Source of the DNA: Pseudomonas lini
GTDB taxonomy: Bacteria; Pseudomonadota; Gammaproteobacteria; Pseudomonadales; Pseudomonadaceae
Reading direction: 5' to 3'
DNA: 64,000 bases
NCBI RefSeq assembly: GCF_964063345.1
Contig: NZ_OZ061318.1
Location: 372,001-436,000, forward strand
Shown here: positions 18,981 to 28,002 of the stretch, piece by piece
Layout: the number at the start of each line of letters is the position of its first letter
Numbering within the stretch: the first letter of the stretch is position 1
The notes under the pieces: generated by a model
Database searches by the model: none
What the model was told of the DNA's origin: nothing
The model's input: the letters and a program-made list of their open reading frames with translations, nothing else
Position numbers and translations under genes: made by a program

Positions 18981-19068
18981 CCCGCTGTTATGAGCAGAAG
19001 TCATATGCGCGCACTTGAGTTAGGATTCAGTGACTGACTCCCTCACCTGCTGAACATGGACTTCACGC

Positions 19069-19962
19069 ATGCGTTTACGTCATATCGAAGTGATCCAGGC
19101 GCTCCTGCAGACCGGTCACCTGGGCACCGCCGCCGAATGGCTGCAGCTGCCGGTGGCCGAGGTTGAACGCACTCTGCGTGATGCCGAGGATCAGTTGGGT
19201 TTCATGCTGTTTGCCAGCGTGCGTGGTCGCCTGCAAGCCACGCGCGAGGCGCGGGAGCTACAAGTCGAGATCGCCCACGTCTACGAAGCCCTCGAGCCGG
19301 TCCAGCGACTGGCCAGCAGCCTCAAGCAATATTTGGCCCCGCCCCTGCGGATTATCTGCACCCCGCCGTTGGCACAACAACTGTTGCCACACAGCATCGC
19401 GGCCCTGCGCCGACGCCTCCCAGACGCACCGTGCTCTCTCCTGAGCCAGCCGACCCGCGAAATTGTCAGAAGCTTGTTGCTGCGTGAAAGCGATCTGGGC
19501 CTGAGCCTGCATGACCCGGACCACGCCGACATCCATTGCCAGGTCATCGCTCAAGGCAAGCTCCAGCTGCTGGCACCCCATGGCTGGCTGCAACCGAAAC
19601 AGAAGTACATCTCGCTGCAGGACCTGGCCGGCCAGTCGATGGTCGGCCTGGAAGGTCACGATCCGTTAAGCCCGGCGCTGGACAACAAACTGCATGCGCT
19701 GCGCCCTGCCCCGGTCATTCAGACCCGGGTCCAGACCCACCAGATGATGCGCAGCATGGTCGAGGCCGGTGAAGGCCTGGCGATCGTCGACCCGTTTACC
19801 GCCCTCGGCGCCAAATCGGCCGGGCTCGATGCCTGCCCGCTGGCGCCTGCCGTGCCGATCAGCGTCTATGCCTTGACCCTGAAGGGTGTCGAGCACTCTT
19901 CGGCCGTTCAGGCGCTGCTGGATATCATCACGGAACAAGCCGTGGCGATGTTGGCGAGCTGA
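19069..19962 (+). CDS. LysR-family transcriptional regulator (divergent DNA-binding domain)
   Basis: A 297-residue regulator: an N-terminal winged helix (about 1-60) and a periplasmic-binding-protein-like effector domain (about 90-290, beginning LRIICTPPLAQQLLPHSI). The recognition region TAAEWLQLPVAEVERTLRDAE departs from the usual AAxxLxxSQPAVSRxI pattern of LysR proteins, while LGFMLFASVRGRLQATREA keeps the wing. It may therefore bind an unusual site. Its last 35 bp overlap the convergent GNAT gene. The regulated genes are not evident. Confidence 0.85.
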   Translation: MRLRHIEVIQALLQTGHLGTAAEWLQLPVAEVERTLRDAEDQLGFMLFASVRGRLQATREARELQVEIAHVYEALEPVQRLASSLKQYLAPPLRIICTPPLAQQLLPHSIAALRRRLPDAPCSLLSQPTREIVRSLLLRESDLGLSLHDPDHADIHCQVIAQGKLQLLAPHGWLQPKQKYISLQDLAGQSMVGLEGHDPLSPALDNKLHALRPAPVIQTRVQTHQMMRSMVEAGEGLAIVDPFTALGAKSAGLDACPLAPAVPISVYALTLKGVEHSSAVQALLDIITEQAVAMLAS

Positions 19963-20542
19963 GCGGGTTTTCCAGCGGATTATCGAACAGCCGATACCAG
20001 AACAGCGCCACCTCGGCGGTGTTCGGATCGATCCCGCGGTAGCGCAGATGATCGACCCCGCCGACGGTGTAACCGCAACGTTCATAAAGTCGACAGGCGC
20101 CGAGGTTGTTGTTCTGGGTTTCCAGCATGATGCCCGGCAGTTTTTTCTTGCGGCTCCAGAACTGCGCCACGTCCAGCAGCGCCTTGGCCACGCCATGACG
20201 GCGCGCTGGAGCATGCACCGCTAATTCGTCGATATGGGCGAAGCCGTTCCAGTTGGTGCTGACCACCAGATGCCCCACCGGCTCATCATCCAGATAGGCC
20301 ATGAAAATCGCGCTGTCAGTAGCATCGTGAAAACTGCTGAATTCCTCGGGATCGATGCCATAACACTTGCGATACGGGGTAATTGGCGTCACCGGCCACT
20401 GCGCCACCGGCTTACCAATTTGCGCGGCACCGTAGGCGGCGACTTCAAAACTGAAATCGCTGCCCCAGATATAAGCCGCAAACCCCTCATCGGCGACACG
20501 CACCGAGAGGCCTGGGTATTTGGGATTCATGACTGGTTGCAT
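19928..20542 (-). CDS. GNAT-family N-acetyltransferase
   Basis: A 204-residue acetyl-CoA-dependent acyltransferase. The core is at about 90-170: AYLDDEPVGHLVV, then IDELAVHAPARRHGVAKALLD, the acetyl-CoA pyrophosphate loop (Q/RxxGxG-type), and NNNLGACRLYERCGYTVGG. The acceptor is unknown. The start chosen gives MQPVMNPKYPG, 14 bp after the ldcA stop. An ATG overlapping that stop (ATGA, 20560) and one at 20572 are alternatives. It probably forms an operon with ldcA, and its 3' end overlaps the LysR gene tail to tail. Confidence 0.85.
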   Translation of the reverse strand: MQPVMNPKYPGLSVRVADEGFAAYIWGSDFSFEVAAYGAAQIGKPVAQWPVTPITPYRKCYGIDPEEFSSFHDATDSAIFMAYLDDEPVGHLVVSTNWNGFAHIDELAVHAPARRHGVAKALLDVAQFWSRKKKLPGIMLETQNNNLGACRLYERCGYTVGGVDHLRYRGIDPNTAEVALFWYRLFDNPLENPLSSPTSPRLVP

Positions 20543-20556
20543 ACTCGGAAAGGTCC

Positions 20557-22812
20557 TCATTCCTTGATGCAATCGACGGTGTAATGCCGTCCATTGCCCT
20601 CGTCTTCGTGTTGCAAGCCATGCACATCGGCGACAAATCCGGGAAAACTGCTGTCGAACGTACGGGCAAACTTCAGGTAATCGATGATCGAACGGGTCGA
20701 CTCGGTGAAACGCTCGCCGGGCATGATCAACGGGATCCCCGGCGGGTATGGCACCAGCATTACCGCTGCGATCCGCCCGTCCAGAGCATCGATCGAAACA
20801 GCCTCAACCTCCCCGCGTACCAATTGATCATAGGCGTCCGCCGGCTTCATCGCGACTTCCGGCAGTACGGTGTACATGCGTTTGAGGTGTTTGGCCGTGG
20901 CGTTGCTGCGATAACAGGCGTGCAATTGATCACACAGATCGCGCAAACCCATGCCTTGATAACGGGCAATATTGTGTTGCGCCACGCACGGCAGGCAGGT
21001 GGCCAGGCTGACATTGGCATCGTAACTGCGCTTGAACTCCAGCAACTCGGTCAGCAACGTGCTCCATTTGCCCTTGGTGATGCCCATGGAAAACAGCACC
21101 AGGAACGAATACAGCCCGGTCTTTTCCACGACCAGCCCACGTTCCCAGAGGAATTTGCTGACCACCGCCGCCGGAATCCCCCGCGCACTCAGGGCACCGC
21201 CCGCCGTCAAACCCGGCATCACCAGCGTGACCTTGATCGGATCGAGCAACACGTAGTCGTCGGTCACGCCGCCAAAGCCGTGCCAGTCGGCGTCGGGTTG
21301 CAGCAACCAGTCTTCGGTGACCACCTGCTCGATACCTTCGGCCGAGGGCGGTTGCCAGATGGAAAACCACCAGTCATCAGCGGCAATGTGCTGGCGCAGA
21401 TTGGCCAGGGCCCGGCGAAAACTCAGGGCCTCGTCGAACATTTCCTGCAACAGCGAACGCCCGGCCGGCCCTTCCATCATCGCCGAGGCTACGTCCAGCG
21501 AGGCGATGATGCTGTACTGCGGCGAGGTCGAGATATGCATCATGAACGCTTCGTTGAAGCGATCGCGATCGAGCTGCCGCGCCCCACCGTCTTGCACGTG
21601 AATCATCGACGCCTGACTGAACGCCGCCAGCAGTTTGTGTGTGGAGTGCGTAGTGAATACCAGCGGGCTGTCTTCGCTGCGAGAGGTGCCCATGCCGTAA
21701 CGGCCGGCGAAGAACTCGTGGAATGCCGCGTAGGCGTACCAGGCCTCATCGAAATGCAACACCTCGACGCTGTTGCCCAGGCTCTGCTTGATCAGCTCGG
21801 CGTTGTAACAGAGGCCGTCGTAAGTCGAGTTGGTCACCACCGCCAACTTGACCTTGGGCTCGCGACCCTGGGTCAGCGGGCTCGCGTCGATCTTGGCCTG
21901 GATCGATTCGCGGCTGAATTCGCTCAACGGGATCGGGCCGATAATCCCCAGTTCATTGCGCTCCGGACACAGGTACAGCGGAATCGCGCCGGTCATGATG
22001 ATCGAGTGCAGCACCGACTTGTGGCAGTTGCGATCTACCAGCACCAGATCATCACGGGCCACCATGGAATGCCAGACGATCTTGTTGGCGGTTGAGGTGC
22101 CATTGATCACGAAAAAGGTGTGATCGGCGCCGAAATTGCGTGCGGCTCGCGCTTCGGCCTCCGCCAGCGGGCCGGTGTGATCGAGCAGCGAACCGAGTTC
22201 CGGTACCGACACCGACAAATCCGAACGCAGGGTATTTTCCCCGAAGAACTGGTGAAACGCCTGCCCCACCGGGCTCTTGTGATACGCCACGCCGCCGCCA
22301 TGGCCGGGGGTATGCCAGGAATAATTGGAGTCGGCCGTGTGCTGCACCAGCGCCTTGAAAAACGGCGGCAACAGACCGTCCAGATATTTGCGCGCCGCGC
22401 GGGCGACCTGACGGGCGAGGAATGGCACGGTGTCTTCGAACAAATAAAGAATGCCGCGCAGCTGATTGAGCTCCGCCATGGCATCAGCGGGGGCATTTTC
22501 CAGGGTGACCTGTTCGCCCAGGGCAAAGATCGGCAGGTCCGGCGCCCGAACCCGTGCCAGGCGGATCAGCTCGGCCATGTTATGCAGAAGATGAGCATGG
22601 GTGCTGGCGTCTTCGGCGGCAATCAACATGCAAGAGAGGCCGTGATGAGTCGAGGCGACCAGACGCCCTTCGTTGTAATCGACTGCCGAGACGATGCTGA
22701 AGCCTTCCTGCTCAAGCTCCCGGGCGATGCCACGCACACGATCACCGGCAACGGTGTCGGCTTTGATGTCGCGGTGGACGATCAGGACCGGAAATTTCAA
22801 ATCTTTATACAT
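20557..22812 (-). CDS. ldcA: Lysine decarboxylase (PLP-dependent Orn/Lys/Arg decarboxylase)
   Basis: A 751-residue fold-type I PLP enzyme. An N-terminal wing domain (about 1-135) is followed by the PLP domain with HTPGHGGGVAYHKSPVGQAF near 167, VINGTSTANKIV near 235, the FDEAWYA aspartate near 354 and the PLP lysine in THSTHKLLAAFS (Lys393). A C-terminal domain closes the protein. Length and the neighbouring dnaQ-rnhA-gloB-mltD order match P. aeruginosa LdcA, which makes cadaverine from lysine in the arginine-responsive lysine pathway. The family alone does not separate lysine from arginine or ornithine; the call rests on synteny. Confidence 0.88.
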   Translation of the reverse strand: MYKDLKFPVLIVHRDIKADTVAGDRVRGIARELEQEGFSIVSAVDYNEGRLVASTHHGLSCMLIAAEDASTHAHLLHNMAELIRLARVRAPDLPIFALGEQVTLENAPADAMAELNQLRGILYLFEDTVPFLARQVARAARKYLDGLLPPFFKALVQHTADSNYSWHTPGHGGGVAYHKSPVGQAFHQFFGENTLRSDLSVSVPELGSLLDHTGPLAEAEARAARNFGADHTFFVINGTSTANKIVWHSMVARDDLVLVDRNCHKSVLHSIIMTGAIPLYLCPERNELGIIGPIPLSEFSRESIQAKIDASPLTQGREPKVKLAVVTNSTYDGLCYNAELIKQSLGNSVEVLHFDEAWYAYAAFHEFFAGRYGMGTSRSEDSPLVFTTHSTHKLLAAFSQASMIHVQDGGARQLDRDRFNEAFMMHISTSPQYSIIASLDVASAMMEGPAGRSLLQEMFDEALSFRRALANLRQHIAADDWWFSIWQPPSAEGIEQVVTEDWLLQPDADWHGFGGVTDDYVLLDPIKVTLVMPGLTAGGALSARGIPAAVVSKFLWERGLVVEKTGLYSFLVLFSMGITKGKWSTLLTELLEFKRSYDANVSLATCLPCVAQHNIARYQGMGLRDLCDQLHACYRSNATAKHLKRMYTVLPEVAMKPADAYDQLVRGEVEAVSIDALDGRIAAVMLVPYPPGIPLIMPGERFTESTRSIIDYLKFARTFDSSFPGFVADVHGLQHEDEGNGRHYTVDCIKE

Positions 22813-23115
22813 GGTGCTCGGTGTCCTGAAGCGGCAGACCGTGGCCTGCCAATAACCTCAGGGTAGAGGGTTGGCGCGCATGTGGCGAGCGGGATGCCCT
22901 GAAGTGGGTCGGAAGGCGCACCAGCATGTGGCCAGCAAACCCATTGTTCAGAAAGTTTATCTGTGGCGAGGGTGCTTGCTCCCGTTGGGCTGCGAAGCGG
23001 CCCCCTGCATTCGCTCAGATACACCGTGTTGGCAGGATTTGCGACTGCTGCGCCCGGGCGCGGATCGGCCGGCGGGAGCAAGCTCCCTCGCCACAAAAGC
23101 CTTCCGCTAGGGGAC
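22813..23115. other. 303-bp intergenic region with a REP-like pair
   Basis: Between the ldcA start and the dnaQ stop. The ldcA promoter should lie in the first ~150 bp; no operator is obvious. The rest is an inverted pair of the GTGGCGAGGG(T/A)GCTTGCTCCC repeat at 22962-23095. Confidence 0.7.
22962..23095. repeat. REP-like pair, GTGGCGAGGG type
   Basis: Left arm CTGTGGCGAGGGTGCTTGCT and right arm AGCAAGCTCCCTCGCCACA are inverted. This second repeat class differs from the GTGGGAGCGGG class; other pairs are at 27743 and 41827. Confidence 0.85.
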
Positions 23116-23874
23116 TCAGGCCTGAGCCTTGGCCTCGGCCAATTGCTGCCACAGCGACGGAGCGCCGGCGGATTTGGCGATGGCTTCAAGGCGCGCAATA
23201 TGCTGAGCCAGATCGTCTTCACTGGCGCGGATGATCCGGATCGGCTGACGATCGGCCGGCAGACGACGGATTTCGGTGGCGGAGTTGTCCGCGCCTTCGC
23301 CTGAGCCATTGCCGTCGGACGCGTTACCGGCCAGCGACAGGCTGGTCTGGCCACCCGTCATGGTCAGGTAAACGTCGGCGAGAATCTCGGAGTCGAGCAA
23401 GGCGCCGTGCAGTTCACGGCCGGAGTTGTCGACGCCATAGCGTTTGCACAAGGCGTCGAGGCTGTTGCGCTGCCCCGGGTGACGTTCCCGGGCCATCATC
23501 AGGGTGTCGAGGATCGAGCAGTGTTGCGTGATGTCCGCGCGATCGTGGTGGCCCATCAGGGCGAATTCGTTGTTGATGAAGCCAACGTCGAACGCCGCGT
23601 TATGGATGATTAGCTGCGCGCCCTTGATGAACTCGAAGAACTCATCGGCTACTTCAGTGAAACGCGGCTTGCCCACCAGGAATTCGTTAGTGATGCCGTG
23701 GACGCCGATGGCGCCTTCGTCACTCTCGCGATCCGGTTGCAGGTAAACGTGGAAATGCCGGCCGGTCAGGCGCCGACCGATCAACTCGACACAACCGATT
23801 TCGATAATCCGGTGGCCGTCGGTCACCGGCATGCCGGTGGTTTCGGTATCGAGTACAACGGATCTGGTGGCCAT
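23116..23874 (-). CDS. dnaQ: DNA polymerase III epsilon subunit (3'-5' proofreading exonuclease)
   Basis: A 252-residue replication proofreader. The DEDDh exonuclease motifs are Exo I VLDTETTGM (Asp9, Glu11), Exo II IIHNAAFDVGFINNEF near 97 and Exo III HGALLDSEILADVY near 160. A flexible region (about 180-210) leads to a C-terminal stretch (LWQQLAEAKAQA) that in E. coli contacts the alpha subunit. It lies downstream of rnhA on the same strand, with a 151-bp gap that contains an 18-bp perfect inverted repeat. The rnhA-dnaQ pairing is conserved in gamma-proteobacteria, although there the two are often divergent. Confidence 0.96.
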   Translation of the reverse strand: MATRSVVLDTETTGMPVTDGHRIIEIGCVELIGRRLTGRHFHVYLQPDRESDEGAIGVHGITNEFLVGKPRFTEVADEFFEFIKGAQLIIHNAAFDVGFINNEFALMGHHDRADITQHCSILDTLMMARERHPGQRNSLDALCKRYGVDNSGRELHGALLDSEILADVYLTMTGGQTSLSLAGNASDGNGSGEGADNSATEIRRLPADRQPIRIIRASEDDLAQHIARLEAIAKSAGAPSLWQQLAEAKAQA

Positions 23875-23981
23875 CAGTGCTCAGCTCTCAACGGGTCAAT
23901 CGTGCAAAAGCGGCGATGTTAACACGCTCGCCGGGGTCTTTCAGATACACCGTGTGCACCCATCGCGAGCAGTCTCGCTCC

Positions 23982-24020
23982 CACTGATCGTTCCCACGCT
24001 CTGCGTGGGAACGATCAGTG
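23982..24020. repeat. Perfect 18-bp inverted repeat, 3-nt loop
   Basis: CACTGATCGTTCCCACGC and its exact complement GCGTGGGAACGATCAGTG are separated by TCT. It sits 6 bp after the rnhA stop. No T-run follows on either strand, so it is a weak candidate terminator; CGTTCCCACGC-type hairpins recur in Pseudomonas intergenic DNA. Confidence 0.75.
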
Positions 24021-24026
24021 AAGGGT

Positions 24027-24479
24027 CTAGGCTTGCTTGTACCCACGCACTTCATCAACGCCACGGTTGGCCAGTTGGTCAGCCCGTTCGTTGCCGTGAT
24101 GGCCAATATGCCCGCGCACCCATTTCCAGGTGACGTTATGGCGGTTGACCTGTTCGTCGAGCAGCTTCCACAGATCAGCGTTTTTCACCGGCTCCTTGGC
24201 CGCGGTTTTCCAGCCGCGCTTCTTCCAGTTGGCCATCCACTCGTTGATGCCTTTCATCACGTACTGGGAATCGGTCACCAGCAGCACGTCGCAGGAGCGC
24301 TTGAGTTCTTCCAGGCCACGGATCGCGCCCATCAACTCCATGCGGTTGTTGGTGGTATTGGCTTCGCCGCCCCAGAGTTCTTTTTCAACGCCCTTGCACA
24401 CCAGCAACGCGCCCCAGCCGCCCGGGCCAGGGTTGCCCTTACAGGCGCCATCGGTGAAGAGTTCTACGCTATCGCTCAT
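24027..24479 (-). CDS. rnhA: Ribonuclease HI
   Basis: A 150-residue endonuclease that cuts RNA in RNA-DNA hybrids. It begins [21 protein letters not shown] with catalytic Asp10, has Glu48 in [10 protein letters not shown], Asp70 in [13 protein letters not shown], the basic handle [10 protein letters not shown], and ends with [20 protein letters not shown], holding the His and last Asp. All four carboxylates are present. It lies 92 bp after the methyltransferase gene and upstream of dnaQ. Confidence 0.97.
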   Translation of the reverse strand: MSDSVELFTDGACKGNPGPGGWGALLVCKGVEKELWGGEANTTNNRMELMGAIRGLEELKRSCDVLLVTDSQYVMKGINEWMANWKKRGWKTAAKEPVKNADLWKLLDEQVNRHNVTWKWVRGHIGHHGNERADQLANRGVDEVRGYKQA

Positions 24480-24571
24480 GCCAATCTATCCAGAAAATGC
24501 GGTGGCTCGCCGATCGGTGACCGACGATGCCCGAGGCCGGGGCAAACCCGGCCGGGAAAATAAACTGTGTA

Positions 24572-25330
24572 TTACGGTTCGAGGTGACGACGGTTGACCT
24601 TGGCCATCGGCAACGGAATCAGCTTGCCCATCGGTTCGCGCCGTTCCTGACGTACCGGCCGCAGGCCTACGACGATCTTGCGCGCGACCAATAAATAGAA
24701 GCCACCACCCGACAATTGCCAGTCACCTGCCTTGCGCTCCCAACCGGCCAGACGGGCCTGCCAGGCGGGCGACGCAAGCGGCGGACGATAGCACCCGAAG
24801 CGGCGTTTCTCCAGCGCGAAGCCCAGCAGGTTCAGCCAATCGCCAACCCGCGACGGCGAAATGCAGCGGGCCTTGCGCAAGGCGTCATGGGCGAACACAT
24901 GACGCAGGCCCCAGCTGCTCCAGGGGTTGATCCCGACAATTAGCAGATGCCCGCCAGGCCGAACACTGCTCGCCGCTTCGCGCAGCAAACCGTGGGGCGA
25001 CAGGCAGAAATCCAGCCCATGCTGCAACACCACCACATCGGCGGCGTGCTCGCTCAACGGCCAGGCCTGCTCTTCACAAACGATCTCAACCCCCGGCAAC
25101 GGCGCACCGAGCCGCACATTGCGCTGGACCTGCGGCGCCGACGGCGGTGTCTGCGCCGAGGGGCCGTAATGCACCAGGTAGCCGCCGAAGAAGCGCCCCA
25201 ACTCGTCTTCGAGCATGCGTCGTTCTTCGTCCAGCAGAAATTGCCCGATGGGCCCGGACAACCATTCACGGGCCGCGCTGATCAATGTCAGCCACTCAGG
25301 ATCGGCCTGAGCGAACGCTTTATCGGTCAT
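24572..25330 (-). CDS. SAM-dependent methyltransferase-like protein (YafS type)
   Basis: A 252-residue class I methyltransferase-fold protein in the position of E. coli yafS, between gloB and rnhA. Later motifs are visible: [12 protein letters not shown] (motif II) and [21 protein letters not shown] (motif III). The glycine-rich motif I that normally contacts SAM (ExGxGxG) is not recognisable; the region reads [12 protein letters not shown]. Enzymatic activity is therefore uncertain. The start chosen gives [13 protein letters not shown]; the track start four codons earlier is possible. It is divergent from gloB with 65 bp between starts. Confidence 0.82.
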   Translation of the reverse strand: MTDKAFAQADPEWLTLISAAREWLSGPIGQFLLDEERRMLEDELGRFFGGYLVHYGPSAQTPPSAPQVQRNVRLGAPLPGVEIVCEEQAWPLSEHAADVVVLQHGLDFCLSPHGLLREAASSVRPGGHLLIVGINPWSSWGLRHVFAHDALRKARCISPSRVGDWLNLLGFALEKRRFGCYRPPLASPAWQARLAGWERKAGDWQLSGGGFYLLVARKIVVGLRPVRQERREPMGKLIPLPMAKVNRRHLEP

Positions 25331-25395
25331 TGCATTCTCCAACGCGCCAGGAAGTTCTAAGATGCGCCAATGTTTTCCGCTTGGCGAATCCGACG

Positions 25396-26163
25396 ATGAT
25401 ACAGATCAGTGCCCTGCCCGCCTTCACCGACAACTACATCTGGTTATTACAAGACCACAGCACCCAGCGCTGCGCCGTGGTCGATCCGGGCGATGCCGCG
25501 CCAGTACAAGCCTGGCTCGCCGCGCACCCGGGTTGGGTGTTAAGCGATATTTTGATCACTCATCACCATCATGACCATGTCGGCGGCGTCGAGCGGCTGA
25601 AAAAAGCGACAGACGCGACAGTCTACGGCCCGGCCAGCGAAAGCATCCCGGCGCGAGACGTGGCGCTCAAGGACAATGACCGCATCAACGTGCTGGGCTG
25701 GGACTTCGACGTCATGCAGGTGCCGGGCCATACCCTGGGGCACATCGCCTTTTATCACCAGGGCCATTTGTTTTGCGGCGACACCCTGTTCGCTGCCGGT
25801 TGTGGACGGTTATTCGAAGGCACGCCCGAGCAAATGCATCACTCGCTGAGCCGCCTCGCTGCGCTGCCCGAAGACACGCTGGTCTACTGCACCCACGAGT
25901 ACACCCTGAGCAATCTGAAGTTCGCCACAGCAGTCGAACCGAACAACCCCGATACCCTCGAACGGCTGGCCAAAGTGACCCGGCAACGTGAAGCCGGAAT
26001 CATGACGCTGCCTTCGACGCTGGCATTGGAAAAGCTCACCAATCCGTTTTTGCGTACCGGCGAAACATCCGTTAAAGAAAAAGTGGACGAACGGAACGGA
26101 ACCGATAACCGGGCTCCGAGTGCGGTTTTTGCTGCCCTTCGAGCTTGGAAAGATACGTTCTAG
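25396..26163 (+). CDS. gloB: Hydroxyacylglutathione hydrolase (glyoxalase II)
   Basis: A 255-residue metallo-beta-lactamase-fold enzyme that hydrolyses S-lactoylglutathione, the second step of methylglyoxal detoxification. The dimetal motif [10 protein letters not shown] is near 54, with further ligands in [11 protein letters not shown] near 110, [17 protein letters not shown] near 128 and [13 protein letters not shown] near 166. The start chosen is the ATG giving [16 protein letters not shown], the normal family start; the longer open frame upstream overlaps the divergent methyltransferase gene. Confidence 0.97.
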   Translation: MIQISALPAFTDNYIWLLQDHSTQRCAVVDPGDAAPVQAWLAAHPGWVLSDILITHHHHDHVGGVERLKKATDATVYGPASESIPARDVALKDNDRINVLGWDFDVMQVPGHTLGHIAFYHQGHLFCGDTLFAAGCGRLFEGTPEQMHHSLSRLAALPEDTLVYCTHEYTLSNLKFATAVEPNNPDTLERLAKVTRQREAGIMTLPSTLALEKLTNPFLRTGETSVKEKVDERNGTDNRAPSAVFAALRAWKDTF

Positions 26164-26262
26164 GGAGGCTGCTTGACGATACAAAAATTCTGAATGGTTG
26201 ACCGCAGGGGGTGCGCTTTCTAGAATCGCCCGACATTTTTGCCCGGAACTTACTTCCAGCCA

Positions 26263-27717
26263 ATGTCGTCACCTATTCGTAAAGCCATCAATTCAGACGC
26301 ATTGACCCGCTTGGCTCAAGCCATCGCGGTGGCTGTCTCCGCCACTTTGGCGGGCTGTTCCAGCCATGTGCCGCAGACCGAAGCGACACACACTCCGAAT
26401 ATTGCCGCGCGAGCCAAGCAAAAACCTGTCTGGCTCAGCGAAAAACCCACACCGCAAATACCACAGGACGTCTGGGAGCGCATGCGCCAAGGCTTCCAGT
26501 TGCAGGACAACCTGGGCGTCAACCCGCGCATCGAGCAACAGCGCCTGTGGTTCGCCAGTAACCCGTCCTTCCTCGAAAATGCCGGCGAACGCGGCAGCCT
26601 CTACATTCACTACATCGTCGAACGCCTTGAAGAACGCAACATGCCGCTGGAACTGGCGCTGTTGCCGGTGATTGAAAGCGCCTACAACCCGATGGCCTAT
26701 TCCCGGGCCGATGCGGTGGGTCTTTGGCAATTCATTCCTTCCACCGGGCGTTACTTCAACCTGCGTCAGACCCGCTTCTACGATGGCCGTCGCGATATCA
26801 CCGCCTCGACCACCGCGGCCATGGATTACCTGACCCGCCTGCACGACATGTTCAACGGCGACTGGTTGCTGGCCCTGGCGGCCTACAACGCCGGCGAAGG
26901 TACGGTCAGCCGGGCCATCGAGCGCAACGAACGGCTCGGCCTGCCGACCGACTACTGGAACCTGCCGCTGCCTGCAGAAACCCAAGCCTATGTGCCTAAG
27001 TTGCTGGCCCTGTCGCAAGTGGTCCTGGCGCCCGAAGCGTATGGCGTGAACCTCAACCCTATCGCCAACGAACCGTACTTCCAGGTCGTCGAAATCAACC
27101 AGCGCATGGACCTGTCCAAGGTCGCCGCGGTGGCCAACATCGACGAAGACGAACTGTTCCAGCTCAACCCGGCCTTCAAGCAGCGCACCACCATCGACGG
27201 CCCCCAGCATCTGCTGGTGCCAACGTCCAAGGCGCAACTGCTGACCGCCAGCCTGTCGACCATGCGTCCTGAGGAGCTGATCAGTCAGCGATCGTTCAAG
27301 CCTGTGTTCGAAGGCGCAGACGAGAGCGAAATCGCCAACCTCAAGCGCGCCTATCGGGTCAAACGTGGCGACAATCTGGGCACCATCGCCAAGGCCAACA
27401 AGGTCGACATCAAGGACCTGCAACGCTGGAACAAACTGACGGGCAAAGACCTCAAGGTCGGCCAGACCCTGGTGATGCAGGACACCACCAAGCGCAAATC
27501 CGGGCGCGTCAACACTGTGGTCGCGGCGAACAGCAAGACGAATGGCAGGGTAACCAACAAGACGCAACAGACCCAGTACAAGGTCAAGCAAGGCGATTCG
27601 CTGTACATGGTCGCCAAACGCTTCAACGTTGAAATGCAGCACCTCAAGCGCTGGAACCCTCGGGTTGGCCAGGCGCTGAAGCCGGGGCAGATGCTGACGG
27701 TTGCTTCGCCGAATTAA
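26263..27717 (+). CDS. mltD: Membrane-bound lytic murein transglycosylase D
   Basis: A 484-residue lipoprotein that cleaves peptidoglycan glycan strands. The signal ends in a lipobox (SATLAGCSS, Cys near 33), giving an outer-membrane anchor. The SLT-type catalytic domain has the glutamate in LLPVIESAYNPMAYSRA near 145, then GLWQFIPSTGR and LAAYNAGEGTVSRAI. Two LysM modules close the protein (YRVKRGDNLGTIAKANKV near 362 and YKVKQGDSLYMVAKRFNV near 438). The ATG giving MSSPIRKAIN was chosen over an in-frame TTG at 26239. It lies about 100 bp after gloB, an order conserved in Pseudomonas. Confidence 0.95.
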   Translation: MSSPIRKAINSDALTRLAQAIAVAVSATLAGCSSHVPQTEATHTPNIAARAKQKPVWLSEKPTPQIPQDVWERMRQGFQLQDNLGVNPRIEQQRLWFASNPSFLENAGERGSLYIHYIVERLEERNMPLELALLPVIESAYNPMAYSRADAVGLWQFIPSTGRYFNLRQTRFYDGRRDITASTTAAMDYLTRLHDMFNGDWLLALAAYNAGEGTVSRAIERNERLGLPTDYWNLPLPAETQAYVPKLLALSQVVLAPEAYGVNLNPIANEPYFQVVEINQRMDLSKVAAVANIDEDELFQLNPAFKQRTTIDGPQHLLVPTSKAQLLTASLSTMRPEELISQRSFKPVFEGADESEIANLKRAYRVKRGDNLGTIAKANKVDIKDLQRWNKLTGKDLKVGQTLVMQDTTKRKSGRVNTVVAANSKTNGRVTNKTQQTQYKVKQGDSLYMVAKRFNVEMQHLKRWNPRVGQALKPGQMLTVASPN

Positions 27718-27742
27718 GCTGGTTCAGGCAATGGGGGCTTTT

Positions 27743-27874
27743 TGTGGCGAGGGAGCTTGCTCCCGTTGGGTTGCGAAGCAGCCCCAAAACCTGAAACCCG
27801 GTGATTTCTGACACACCACGTATTTCGGTTTACGACTGCTTCGCAGCCGAGCGGGAGCAAGCTCCCTCGCCACG
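27743..27874. repeat. REP-like pair, GTGGCGAGGG type
   Basis: Inverted arms TGTGGCGAGGGAGCTTGCTC and GAGCAAGCTCCCTCGCCACG, with GTTGCGAAGCAGCC / GGCTGCGAAGCAG also inverted inside. It fills most of the gap between mltD and the peptide transporter operon. Confidence 0.85.
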
Positions 27875-28002
27875 GGTTCTGCGATCCGCCGAACCTTCAC
27901 CGGCACAATTAACCACGCATTAACCCCCCGTCTTTTTCCTGTCGATACAAGCTGTTACTGTACGGCACACAAAGCCCAAGCCGCCTGGATCGGATCTCTG
28001 AC

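Noticed and set aside
26293-27642. 449-codon open frame on the minus strand
   Set aside because: Antisense to mltD, which has a lipobox, catalytic domain and LysM modules.
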